Shown in pieces: positions 47,509 to 58,844 of a stretch of DNA of 64,000 bases. This stretch comes from Macrostomum hystrix (taxonomy: Eukaryota; Platyhelminthes; Macrostomidae). The translations under genes and the position numbers were made by a program. The first letter of the stretch is position 1; each line of letters begins with the position of its first letter. The notes below the pieces were generated by a model, which did not search any database, had not been told where the DNA came from, and saw only the letters and a list, made by a program, of their open reading frames with translations. The stretch spans positions 7,580,501 through 7,644,500 of the forward strand of contig CATNEN010000039.1 in the NCBI GenBank assembly GCA_950097015.1, read 5' to 3'.

Positions 47509-49492
47509 GTGAATGGAGTGAAGAGAGTGAAGAGAGTGAAGGGATTGAAGAGAGTGAAGGGAGTGAAGAGTGTGAAGGGAGTGAAGGGAGTGAAGGGAGT
47601 GAAGGGAGTGAAGGGAGTGAAAGGAGTGAAAGGAGCGAAGGGAGTGAGGGGAGTAAAGAGAGTAAAGGGATTGAAGGGAGTGAAGGGAGTGAAGGGATTG
47701 AAGGGAGTGAAGGGAGTTAAGACAGTAAAGGGAGTAAAGGGAGTGAAGAGAGTAAAGAGATTGAAGAGAGTGAAGAGAGTGAAGAGAGTGAAGGGAGTGA
47801 AAGGAGCGAAGGGAGTGAGGGGAGTGAAGAGAGTGAAGGGATTGAAGGGAGTGAAGGGAGTGAAGGGATTGAAGGGAGTGAAGGGAGTTAAGACAGTGAA
47901 GGGAGTGAAGGGAGTGAAGGGAGTGAAGGGAGTGAAGGGAGTGAAGGGAGTGAAGGGAGTGAAGGGAGTGAAGGGAGTGAAGGAGTTAAGACAGTAAAGG
48001 GAGTAAAGGGAGTGAAGAGAGTAAAGAGATTGAAGAGAGTGAAGGGAGTGAAGAGAGTGAAGGGAGTGAAGAGAGTGAAGGGAGTGAAGAGTGTGAAGGG
48101 AGTGAAGAGAGTGAAGGGAGTGAAGAGAGTGAAGGGATTGAAGAGAGTGAAGGGATTGAAGAGAGTGAAGGGATTGAAGAGAGTGAAGGGATTGAAGAGA
48201 GTGAAGGGAGTTAAGACAGTAAAGGGAGTAAAGGGAGTGAAGAGAGTAAAGAGATTGAAGAGAGTGAAGAGAGTGAAGAGAGTGAAGGGAGTGAAAGGAG
48301 CGAAGGGAGTGAGGGGAGTGAAGAGAGTGAAGGGATTGAAGGGAGTGAAGGGAGTGAAGGGATTGAAGGGAGTGAAGGGAGTTAAGACAGTGAAGGGAGT
48401 GAAGGGAGTGAAGGGAGTGAAGGGAGTGAAGGGAGTGAAGGGAGTGAAGGGAGTGAAGGGAGTGAAGGGAGTGAAGGGAGTGAAGGAGTTAAGACAGTAA
48501 AGGGAGTAAAGGGAGTGAAGAGAGTAAAGAGATTGAAGAGAGTGAAGGGAGTGAAGAGAGTGAAGGGAGTGAAGAGAGTGAAGGGAGTGAAGAGAGTGAA
48601 GGGATTGAAGAGAGTGAAGGGAGTGAAGAGTGTGAAGGGAGTGAAGAGAGTGAAGGGAGTGAAGAGAGTGAAGGGAGTGAAGAGAGTGAAGGGATTGAAG
48701 AGAGTGAAGGGATTGAAGAGAGTGAAGGGAGTTAAGACAGTAAAGGGAGTAAAGGGAGTGAAGAGAGTAAAGACAGTGAAGGGAGTTAAGGGAGTGAAGT
48801 GAGTGAAGGTGTTGAAGGGAGTGAAGGAAGTGAATGATAGATAGTGACAGATAATTAAGGGGGTTAAGGGAGTGAAGGGAGTGAAGGGAGTGAAGGGAGT
48901 GAAGGGAGTGAAGGGATTGAAGGGAGTGAAGGAGTTAAGACAGTAAAGGGAGTAAAGGGAGTGAAGAGAGTAAAGAGATTGAAGAGAGTGAAGGGAGTGA
49001 AGAGAGTGAAGGGATTGAAGAGAGTGAAGGGATTGAAGAGAGTGAAGGGATTGAAGGGAGTGGAGGGAGTTAAGACAGTGAAGGGAGTTAAGGGAGTGAA
49101 GTGAGTGAAGGTGTTGAAGGGAGTGAAGGGAGTGAAGGGAGTGAAGGGAGTGAAGAGATTGAAGGGAGTGAAGGGAGTGAGGGGAGTGAAGAGAGTGAAG
49201 GGATTGAAGGGAGTGGAGGGAGTTAAGACAGTGAAGGGAGTTAAGGGAGTGAAGTGAGTGAAGGTGTTGAAGGGAGTGAAGGGAGTGAAGGGAGTGAAGG
49301 GAGTGAAGAGATTGAAGAGAGTGAAGGGAGTGAGGGGAGTGAAGGGAGTGAAGAGATTGAAGAGAGTGAAGGGAGTGAGGGGAGTGATGAGAGTGAAGGG
49401 AGTGAAGGGAGTGAAGGGAGTGAAGGGAGTGAAGGGAGTGAAGGGAGTGAAGTGAGTGAAGGTGTTGAAGGGAGTGAAGGAAGTGAATGATA
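47509..49492. repeat. 9-bp polypurine minisatellite with higher-order structure
   Basis: Units are GTGAAGGGA and GTGAAGAGA with ATTGAA and GTTAAGACA variants. Blocks of about 500 bp, marked by GTTAAGACAGTAAAGGGAGT, recur near 47716, 47985, 48208, 48487, 48733 and 48934. One strand is nearly all purine plus T for 2 kb. It lies between RUNX and HDHD5. Confidence 0.96.
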
Positions 49493-49494
49493 GA

Positions 49495-50140
49495 TAGTGA
49501 CAGATAATTAAGAAACGATTAGCGTTAGGGTTTCGATGATAAATACGCTCGTATTTAAAAGGGAATAAAAGCAGTATTTCCTACTTTAAATGAAATGCTA
49601 ATTCAACTTTTTAACCTGTAAAGTGTGATGCAGCTATGAAACCTCACAGGTAATTTCAAAATAAGGCACACTAAAATGAGATTATTCAATTTCGCTAATT
49701 TAGCAGCAGTTCCAGATGATTCTGTTGCAAAATACACACCGATGCGAGCCGCACACTGCTTGAGGCAGGCATTCGCATCTCTAGCCGGATGTGTTGAAAC
49801 TCCGGAATATTCCTAGATTCAAGTGGCAAATTCGCAGGCAATCATTTAATTGATTAGCTAACCCTACGAGGGGTCTTAATATTGGAGACTCTTCGTGTTT
49901 TTTTTCTTGAACTGGTGAGCGAGCCCTCATGGATGTTTCATTCTGTCTGTGGGCCGCGCGAAATTTGTACTCAATTTTTTAAGATACAGCACAGCGTTAT
50001 AGAACAAAAACTGAATTCTTCTGTGATACAGATAAATAAATATAAAATAAATATAAATATACAGTTGTTCAAATTCGTGCAAGAGGTGTGACGACGTTCA
50101 GAAGTTGTGCAGAATTGGTGCATAAAATGTACACAAAATG
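49495..50140. other. non-coding stretch
   Basis: No gene was seen. It includes one copy of the TACGCTCGTA palindrome at 49544-49553, here with arms extended to AAATACG/CGTATTT. Confidence 0.4.
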
Positions 50141-50645
50141 TACACAAGTTTTAATTTGATGTACAGAAGTTGTACTTAGCTGTACAGAAGTTGTACTAAG
50201 CTGTACAGAAGTTGTACTAAGTTTTACAGAAGTTGTACTAAGTTGTACAGAAGTTGTACTAAGCTGTACAGAAGTTGTACTAAGCTGTACAGAAGTTGTA
50301 CTAAGCTGTACAGAAGTTGTATAGAAAATGTACAGAAGTTGTACTAAGCTGTACAGAAGTTGTACTATCCTGTACAGAAGTTGTACTAAGCTGTACAGAA
50401 GTTGTACTAAGCTGTACAGAAGTTGTACTAAGCTGTACAGAAGTTGTATAGAAAATGTACAGAAGTTGTACTAAGCTGTACAGAAGTTGTACTAAGCTGT
50501 ACAGAAGTTGTACTAAGCTGTACAGAAGTTGTACTAAGTTGTACAGAAGTTGTACTAAGTTGTACAGAAGTTGTACTAAGCTGTACTGAAGTTGTACTAA
50601 GCTGTACAGAAGTTGTACTAAGTTGTACAGAAGTTGTATAGAAAA
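50140..50645. repeat. 21-bp minisatellite, about 23 copies
   Basis: The unit is CTGTACAGAAGTTGTACTAA plus G, with a TATAGAAAATGTACAGAAG insertion three times. Each unit has GTAC twice. Confidence 0.95.
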
Positions 50646-50649
50646 TGCA

Positions 50650-51390
50650 CTGAAGTTGTAAAGAATTTGTTAAAGATTTGTTCAGAATTCTTACAAAAGA
50701 GGTACAGAAACTGTACTGAATTCATAATGAAGTTGTTCAGAAATAGTTAAAAAGTTGAACAGAAATAGTTAACATCCATCATTTTCTCAAATTAGTTTTC
50801 TTATTCAAATTTTGCTAGCCAACACTGAACTAAAAGTACACAGGGTAAGTTAGAATCGAGTTCAAAATAACTAAACAGGCAGTAGAACAACTTACGCTCG
50901 TAACCTTCACGGTTGATCGAAGTGTATTTGCTTAAGTAACTTCGAGTTCTTTCTTCTGCAAAGCTAGCAAATAAATATGCAACAAGCCGTTATTAGACAG
51001 GGAAAATAGAATTTTAAGTAGGTAAAAATTATTTGAGTCCACTGCTTAGGTGCAGAATGAATAACGATGAACGATTTAAAAAATAACAGCTTTTGGTTGG
51101 CACTGAAGGCCAAGGCAATAGAATTTCAAATATTCACTCAATCCTGCTATCATAAAAATCATAGCTTATGCAACATTAATTAGATTTGTTCTTTAGATAT
51201 TCTGAAGCAATTTGTATTTCTTGACATCCTATAATAGAAATATCTTTCGACACCTAGACTTGAATTAAACATCCCTAAATGTGAAAAAAATTCTTTCGAC
51301 ATAGCAAAAAACTTTGCACACCCAAGAGCTTTGAAAATCTGCGATGAAGACTAAAACTGAGCCAAATGAACAAATTTAGGACTTAATTGC
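50650..51390. other. non-coding stretch downstream of HDHD5
   Basis: AT-rich with no coding signal. It holds a TACGCTCGTA copy at 50893-50902. Confidence 0.4.
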
Positions 51391-51396
51391 GGCCAG

Positions 51397-51402
51397 TTTA
51401 TT
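51397..51402 (-). terminator. poly(A) signal of HDHD5
   Basis: AATAAA on the minus strand 48 nt past the HDHD5 stop. The spacing is typical for a short 3' UTR. Confidence 0.6.
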
Positions 51403-51449
51403 GCAATGGCCCCTAGGAAAAAAGTGACAAAACAATTTGCCTGTTGCTT

Positions 51450-54400
51450 CTAAAAGTGCGCGAACTTCTCTTTGCTTAAAATGAACTTCACGGCCTGCAG
51501 GCAGTCTTCAAAGAAGTAGTGCGGCTTCGTGAGCTCGGGGTCCCGCTCGATGTCCCGATGGCCGTGGTACACGTGCGGACCGTGCAGCGACTTCTCTTTC
51601 GGATTGAATACACCCGTGCCAACCAGGATAGCTGCGGTGATAGAGGGAGAATGTCTAGAGGGAGGGAGTGATAGAGGGAGAATGTCTAAGAGGGAGGGAG
51701 TGATAGAGGGACAATGTCTAGAGGGAGGGAGTGATAGAGGTAGAATGTCTAGAGGGAGGGAGTGATAGAGGGACAATGTCTAGAGGGAGGGTGTGATAGA
51801 GGGAGAATGTCTAGAGGGAGGGAGTGATAGAGGGAGAATGTCTAGAGGGAGGGAGTGATAGAGGGAGAATGTCATAGAGGGAGGGTGTGATAGAGGGAGA
51901 ATGTCTAGAGGGAGGGAGTGATAGAGGGAGAATGTCTAGAGGGAGGGAGTGATAGAGGTAGAATGTCTAAGAGGGAGGGTGTGATAGAGGGACAATGTCT
52001 AGAGGGAGGGAGTGATAGAGGGAGAATGTCTAGAGGGAGGGAGTGATAGAGGTAGAATGTCTAGAGGGAGGGTGTGATAGAGGGAGAATGTCTAGAGGGA
52101 GGGAGTGATAGAGGGAGAATGTCATAGAGGGAGGGTGTGATAGAGGGAGAATGTCTAGAGGGAGGGAGTGATAGAGGGAGAATGTCTAGAGGGAGGGAGT
52201 GATAGAGGTAGAATGTCTAAGAGGGAGGGTGTGATAGAGGGACAATGTCTAGAGGGAGGGAGTGATAGAGGTAGAATGTCTAGAGGGAGGGTGTGATAGA
52301 GGGAGGATGTCTAGAGGGAGGGAGTGATAGAGGGACAATGTCTAGAGGGAGGGTGTGATAGAGGGAGAATGTCTAGAGGGAGGGAGTGATAGAGGGAGAA
52401 TGTCATAGAGGGAGGGTGTGATAGAGGGAGAATGTCATAGAGGGAGGGTGTGATAGAGGGACAATGTCTAGAGGGAGGGAGTGATAGAGGTAGAATGTCT
52501 AGAGGGAGGGTGTGATAGAGGGAGGATGTCTAGAGGGAGGGAGTGATAGAGGGACAATGTCTAGAGGGAGGGTGTGATAGAGGGAGAATGTCTAGAGGGA
52601 GGGAGTGATAGAGGGAGAATGTCATAGAGGGAGGGAGTGATAGAGGGAGAATGTCATAGAGGGAGGGTGTGATAGAGGGAGAATGTCATAGAGGGAGGGT
52701 GTGATAGAGGGAGAATGTCATAGAGGGAGGGTGTGATAGAGGGAGAATGTCATAGAGGGAGGGTGTGATAGAGGGACAATGTCTAGAGGGAGGGAGTGCT
52801 CATATCATTAGGCTCACAGATGAAAAGCTTGGCCGTGTGCGGCACAAACTCGGCATCCTCAGGGATCATCCGTGACTTGGATATGGCTATCTTGTGCCGA
52901 ATCACTTTGATGTCGTCATGCGTTGGCGGGCCAGACAGAGAGCCGGAGAGCTTGCGAAATCGGCGCAGATACTGGTTGAAAAGGTTCGCGCCCTTGATAT
53001 CCACCTCCGGGTTGTCGCTGATGGATAGAATAAAATCTGTTAGCCAATACATTGAGCGCATCTGAAAGCCTCACGTGACCTTCCCACCTCACTCCCAGTT
53101 GTTCACTTCTACACCTCCCCCCACCTCACTCCTCGCTCTAAGTTCTAACCCTCACCCACCTCACTCCTCGCTCTAAGTTCTAACTAAGTTCTAACCCACC
53201 CCTGCTGTACACTTGTTGCATTCACCCACCTCACACCCCGCAATTCATTTCCTAACCTGTCAGCTACCTCGCTTGTTTGCTTACCCTATAAAGTAGAATC
53301 GTTTAATGGGACCGCAATTCGGCATATCCATAGCCATCTTAGTGACCGTGTGCTCAGCAAATCGATAGGTAATCTCGGATGGCTTTCCAAGCAAATGCGT
53401 ATACTGCAGCTGGTTGCCCGTCACCTTTTCGTACAGGGCCTCAAGACAGAGTAGGAAGGAGCCGTGGGCTAATCTGGAAGATTTTGAGGAGTTAGAGAGT
53501 AAATGACAAGATCCTCACCTGTCAGACAAGATCCTCACAGGTCAGACAAGATCCTCACAGGTCATACAGGATCCTCACCTGTCAGACAAGATCCCCACCT
53601 GTCATACAAGATCCTCACCTGTCAGACAAGAGACTCACCTGTCAGACAAGAGACTCACCTGTCAGACAAGAGACTCACCTGTCATACAAGATCCTCACCT
53701 GTCAGACAAGAGACTCACCTGTCAGACAAGAGACTCACCTGTCAGACAAGATACTCACCTGTCAAACAAGAGACTCACCTGTCAGACAAGAGACTCACCT
53801 GTCAGACAAGAGCTTCATCTCTCTAGAGTTTACTCACCGGGGCATGGGAGCCTCGGCCTTGAACACCAGGTCAAGGTTGCAGGCCAGGATTGGCAGGTGA
53901 GTTTCAGGATATTTTTCTGGCGGCCTGTCTGGCTTACCGTCAGTGACGAGCAGGTCGATCAGCACCTGCAGGTACGACTCCCAGCGGTCCGGCTCGCCAA
54001 TTGTCACAATGCCTTTAAGAGGCAAAAAAATTAGAAAATTTGAGTATCTACTGAATAATAATATTTGCAGGAGGGCTGCGGGCAATGTCATCCTTTGGTG
54101 ACACTGGACTTGACGCCAGCGAGGAGGCAATTCTGCCCATTTCGCTGACTCCTGAGCACACACTCACTCATCGTCAGGCAGTGTACACTTTACTGTGCCT
54201 TGGAGGTTGGCCCTCAAGGGCGTAAATTGCACGACAAGCCCCCAAGCCTTCTCTCCGCGGCTGCGCTACAAATGAATGGGGCCTCGCCGCGGAATTGAGC
54301 TCAGGGACCTTGGTGCGAGAGGCAAACGCGTTGCATTCCTTTCATATAGGCTTAAAAATGAGAATCAGTTCTGAAATTCTAGGAAATGAAGCAGTATAAC

Positions 54401-57400
54401 TTTACAGCGCCTTAGAACTAGAAAAGCAGAAGAAACAAAGAAAGAAATTAATGGAGTAAATGTGACCTTATAGTCTACCATTCAAGTTTAGATTACACTT
54501 ATTATAAGGTACGGGAAAGAACTGAAATTATACTGCCATTATTTCCTGGAATTAAGAGGCTCTTAGACCGCTCTGCTAATCACCCTCTACTATCTACTTA
54601 CAAGTAGTTGCAAGTGTTTGCTACTCACATTCGATTCTTGGAAAGTCAGGATTTTCCTTGTATCCATTAGCCTGAAATGATTTTTCGCCATTAACAAAAA
54701 AGAAATCATTTTTTCTGTGCAGCTCGATGGCAGCATTAGTGTGTTCTAAGAATACGACAGCTTAATGAAGGTTTCAAAACCCAGAGAAAGTTTGCAACAC
54801 TCGCCACAACAGCTCGATTTCTGTGGTCCACCATGTCCAATAGTGGATACGCTCTGGTCACGTCATCGAGGATGAAGACATTCTGAAAGCCGAGGCTGAA
54901 ATGGTGTTGTTTCCTTGAGTTGGCATTAGCTGGGATAAACATTTTGATGGTTGCCAAGGGTAACAAGCATGACTCACTCGGCGGCAATCTCCAGTATTGG
55001 CCCCTGGCCAACGAACAGCACCTGCTTGTTGTGCCACTTGGTGAATACAGACAACGGCGACTGCGAATGAATGCATTGCTCAGGCGAGATCTGCGGCAAG
55101 GGCAGGTGAGAATAAAGTATTGAAAGTGCTAATTCCAACTAATTGCTTGTGTTTTGCATCCGCTCATGAAGGAGGCAGTTCCGAAAGCTGATTGGCCAGG
55201 CAGAGAAAGTGAGCCTCGCTAGCTGATTGGTCAGGCAGAGAGAGGGAGTTATCGCTAGCTTCGCTAGCTGATTGGTCAGGCAGGGGGTGAAAGATCGCTA
55301 GCTGATTGGTCAGGCAGGGGAGGAACGATCGCTAGCTGATTGGTCAGGCAGGGGGTGAATGATCGCTAGCTGATTGGTCAGGCAGGGGGTGAAAGATCGC
55401 TAGCTGATTGGTCAGGCAGGGGGTGAACGATCGCTAGCTGATTGGTCAGGCAGGGGGTGACATATCGCTAGCTGATTGGTCAGGCAGGGGGTGAAAGATC
55501 GCTAGTTGATTGGTCAGGCAGGGGGTGACATATCGCTAGCTGATTGGTCAGGCAGGGGGTGAAAGATCGCTAGCTGATTGGTCAGGCAGGGTGTGAAAGA
55601 TCGCTAGCTGAATGGTCAGGCAGGGGGTGAAAGATCGCTAGCTGATTGGTCAGGCAGGGGCCGTGAAAGATCGCTAGCTGATTGGTCAGGCAGGGGGTGA
55701 ATGATCGCTAGCTGAATGGTCAGGCAGGGGGTGAAAGATCGCTAGCTGATTGGTCAGGCAGGGGGTGAAAGATCGCTAGCTAGCTGATTGGTCAGGCAGG
55801 GGGTGAAAGATCGCTAGCTGAATGGTCAGGCAGGGGGTGAAAGATCGCTAGCTGATTGGTCAGGCAGGGGCCGTGAAAGATCGCTAGCTGATTGGTCAGG
55901 CAGGGGGTGAATGATCGCTAGCTGAATGGTCAGGCAGGGGGTGAAAGATCGCTAGCTGATTGGTCAGGCAGGGGGTGAAAGATCGCTAGCTAGCTGATTG
56001 GTCAGGCAGGGGGTGAAAGATCGCTAGCTGATTGGTCAGGCAGGGGGTGAAAGATCGCTAGCTGATTGGTCAGGCAGGGGGTGAACGATCGCTAGTTGAT
56101 TGGTCAGGCAGGGGGTGACATATCGCTAGCTGATTGGTCAGGCAGGGGGTGAAAGATCGCTAGCTGATTGGTCAGGCAGGGGGTGAAAGATCGCTAGCTG
56201 ATTGGTCAGGCAGGGGCCGTGAAAGATCGCTAGCTGATTGGTCAGGCAGGGGGTGAAAGATCGCTAGCTGATTGGTCAGGCAGGGGGTGAAAGATCGCTA
56301 GCTGATTGGTCAGGCAGGGGCCGTGAAAGATCGCTAGCTGATTGGTCAGACAGGGGGTGAAAGGTCGCTAGCTGATTGGTCAGGCAGACAGTGGCACTGG
56401 CATTCAATAGGAGATTGACCCACGTCAGCACCTTGGCATTGAACCACTCAGACATCATGTGCGCCTTTCTGTCGCCCTTGGCGCAGCCGTTAGTCACGAA
56501 GGCGTAGGGCACCACCGGCAAGCCAGTCTCCTTCGACACAAGCAGCTTCATCATCTCTTTGGCCTGAGGCAGCGGGTTCAAGCCCAAAGCTATGACGCCA
56601 TCGATGTCAAACAGGATGCCGAATTCGACCTGAGGATGGTTCATCGCGTTCATATAAAAGTAAATTACTTCATTGTTTTGTATCCTGCATTTTTGTTATG
56701 GTAAAATTTTCGCTTTACAATTCCGAGTAAGATAATGTTCCAGTTTAAAAAAAAAATACACGATTAGGTCCCCGACACTGTCAGACCGTCAACAGTTTGT
56801 AAACTTTTGCAAAAATGTCACAAAAGCTAATCTCTTTCCTATGCATTTTCCGCTAAAAATGCTGCGTGTTTTTTGTCTTATCTCTGTTAATGTTTCTTTT
56901 GATATGCACAGAAACACGCACCAGGCTGTGTGCTGTGTGTCATGAACGGGCCAGGGTCACAGCCTGTAGATTACTTGCTTGGCTCGCAACCAGCTCGGTT
57001 CAAATTAAAAAGGTCACTATCTAGCTGTTGAGTCCTTCACTGTAAATAAACCACACTACTTTCCCCTGGGGAAAGTACTCACTGTTAATTCACGATTACC
57101 GAATTTTTATGAAAGCTCATGGTTATGTGATAAAACTTAGTTTTATGTGATAAAACTAAGACGAGGGTCCTGTGAAATACCCCGTGGATTGTTCAGTGTA
57201 ATACCTGCCCTGTTAAAATGGGGCAGATATTTTGATCAGGAAAATTAAACAAACAAAATATATTTAAAGGCTAAGAACAATATGCGGGGGTGAGTGTCAG
57301 AGCGGTTCACGGAGCTGCTTCTTATGCGGGGGTGAGTGTCAGAGCGGTTCACGGAGCTGCTTCTTATGCGGGAGGTGAGTGTCAGAGCGGTTCACGGAGC

Positions 57401-58062
57401 TGCTTCTTATGCGGGGGTGAGTGTCAGAGCGGTTCACGGAGCTGCTTCTTATGCGGGAGGTGAGTGTCAGAGCGGTTCACGGAGCTGCTTCTTATGCGGG
57501 AGGTGAGTGTCAGAGCGGTTCACGGAGCTGCTTCTTATGCGGGAGGTGAGTGTCAGAGCGGTTCATGGAGCTGCTTCTTATGCGGGAGGTGAGTGTCAGA
57601 GCGGTTCACGGAGTTGCTTCTTGCACCAATGAACCTGAGCTCGATTCTGCGGCGAGGCCACATTTACTTTACTCCCTTAAGGGACAACCGCAATGACACA
57701 GTGAGAATGTGCACTGCCTGACGATGAGAGTCAGGGCAGATGTACACACCTGTGTGTGCGTGTGTGCTCAGGAGTAGTCGAAATGGGCAGAATTGCCTCC
57801 TCGCTGGCTGCAGGTCAATTCTACAGGTTTTATCATGATAACTATTTGCAAGGATGCGACTTCGCCGGTTTCGTTGCTCGTTAAGATCAGTAAAACAAAA
57901 AAATTTCAAACACGAAAATATTTTCACCTTTTGCTGAACTGGCTCCGCTTCCTCGAATGCGTCGTCAGCTTCGTCGAGCTCCGCATTAATCAGATCGTCG
58001 TCGTCTGCGGCATCCGCGTCATCCGCGTGGGAGCCGGGCTTCAGCTGCAGACCAGAGGACAT
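51450..58062 (-). CDS. HDHD5: HDHD5 (CECR5) HAD-superfamily hydrolase
   Basis: Haloacid-dehalogenase-like protein of 440 residues; the family's substrate is not established. Exons (minus strand): 58062-57928, 56629-56432, 55090-54978, 54895-54808, 54671-54629, 54012-53838, 53473-53285, 53017-52818 and 51631-51450. Phases agree at all junctions; the fourth exon may end at 54811 instead. Motif I is FGILFDIDGV and motif II is AFVTNG. Family blocks follow: SPEQCIHSQSPLSVF, NKQVLFVGQGPI, LGFQNVFILDDV, AYPLLDMVDHR, DFPRIE, IGEPDRWE, HLPILACNLDLVF. The later part has GSFLLCLEALYEKVTG, GKPSEITYRFAE, motif IV FIGDNPEVDIKGAN, then ILVGTGVFNP and HGHRD. The first exon encodes a 45-residue acidic leader (DDADAADDDDLINAEL) instead of the mitochondrial-type presequence of vertebrate HDHD5. 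It joins in phase 0, but could belong to another transcript. Introns 2, 6 and 8 are largely minisatellite. Confidence 0.92.
51640..52800. repeat. 31-bp minisatellite filling HDHD5 intron 8
   Basis: The unit contains GATAGAGGGAGAATGTCTAG and AGGGAGGGAGT, with TCATAG and ACAATG variants, in about 37 copies. It spans the intron from within 10 bp of the acceptor to within 18 bp of the donor. Confidence 0.97.
53500..53815. repeat. 20-bp minisatellite of splice-donor-like units, HDHD5 intron 6
   Basis: About 16 copies. Read in gene sense the unit is CTGACAGGTGAGTCTCTTGT, with CAG|GTGAGT or CAG|GTGAGG in most copies. It begins 23 bp after the true donor at 53838. Confidence 0.97.
54045..54336 (-). 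mobile_element. SINE family B copy in HDHD5 intron 5
   Basis: Low-coordinate end GAATAATAATATTTGCAGGA, body GCGTAAATTGCACGACAAGC, head CGCCGCGGAATTGAGCTC and GGCAAACGCGTTGC. It has the same orientation as the gene. Confidence 0.85.
55170..56387. repeat. 34-bp minisatellite carrying CCAAT boxes, HDHD5 intron 2
   Basis: The unit contains GCTAGCTGATTGGTCAGGCA and GGGGGTGAAAGATC, in about 35 copies. On the gene strand most copies hold CCAATCAGC. A block of about 200 bp with distinctive variants (GAATGGTC, GGGGCCGTG, GCTAGCTAGC) occurs twice, at about 55600-55800 and 55808-56005. Confidence 0.96.
56660..57280. other. HDHD5 intron 1, unique part
   Basis: AT-rich unique sequence with no exon, RNA or repeat recognised. 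Confidence 0.4.
57285..57620. repeat. 43-bp minisatellite derived from a SINE head, 8 copies
   Basis: The unit is GAGGTGAGTGTCAGAGCGGT, then TCACGGAGCTGCTTCTTATGCGG split over the repeat junction. The last copy runs directly into a family B SINE body, and the unit equals the box A region of that SINE. Confidence 0.93.
57585..57820 (+). mobile_element. SINE family B copy next to its amplified head
   Basis: After the last tandem head come GAGCTCGATTCTGCGGCGAG (box B), the family body (GCCTGACGATGAGA, GTACACACCTGTG) and GGCAGAATTGCCTCCTCGCT. It is antisense in HDHD5 intron 1. Confidence 0.85.
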
Positions 58063-58160
58063 ACTATGAGTAGTATGCGCTAGTTTCGTATCTGGTGACG
58101 CCACTGAGCTGGAGTTATAAGCCGTCTAGCTGGCACCGCTCTGCCTTCACTCGCTTCCAC

Positions 58161-58168
58161 TATTTATA
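58161..58168 (-). promoter_or_regulatory. TATA box of HDHD5
   Basis: TATAAATA, in the context GGCCTATAAATAGTGG on the minus strand, lies about 100 nt upstream of the ATG at 58062. A start site about 30 nt downstream would give a 5' UTR of roughly 70 nt. Confidence 0.65.
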
Positions 58169-58369
58169 GGCCAGCTCCAAGCTGATACGAGACGAGGCCC
58201 TGGCAGTTCAGTGCAGGCAACACTCACCAACCCCTGCGCTTCCACTGAACTGCATAATGACTGGCTTGGGGCACACGAAATCTGGACCGCTAAACTGAAT
58301 TCGTAATAACACGGGGTAGTATAGTTCACTGTAATTTTAGCTGTCAAATTAAACAGGGCTACAGAAATA

Positions 58370-58790
58370 AGAAACCTAAATTATGTGAAATAAAAGTGCA
58401 TGTGCAATTCAATGAAACTCACCTGGAAAAATTAGGTGTTGTGCAGTTTTTATAAATTAGGTTCTCCCGGTACGGTAACTTAGATTTTGTCAGGTGAGAA
58501 AAATCTCAAAGGACACAGATATCACGTGAATCTTTCACCAGTCTTGGCTTGCAATTAATTAGTTCTTTATTAGAACTTAGAAATCAATTTTAGCATTTCC
58601 AGGTCATTTTGGTCGTAGGAGCACTGCCACAGGATTGAATTGAGTGAAAAAAACTGCAGTTTTAGCCACAGAATATCTTAAGCCACAGCAAAACGAATTG
58701 GATTTAGCTATAGTGGATTAAATTGACTGCTGAAAGGACCAATTTGACCGGGAATTGCTATATTTGGAACTATAGGCTTGAAGTAGATAC
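58370..58790. other. non-coding upstream flank
   Basis: AT-rich with no recognisable element between the HDHD5 promoter and the 24-bp array. Confidence 0.4.
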
Positions 58791-58844
58791 TTAAAATTTG
58801 ACAAACTGACGATCATAGTCTCTAAAAAACGGTAGAACTGCTCT

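Noticed and set aside
47509-48802. Lys/Val/Gly-rich repetitive open frames
   Set aside because: By-product of 9-bp polypurine units; repeated stops at each GTTAAG block and no start context.
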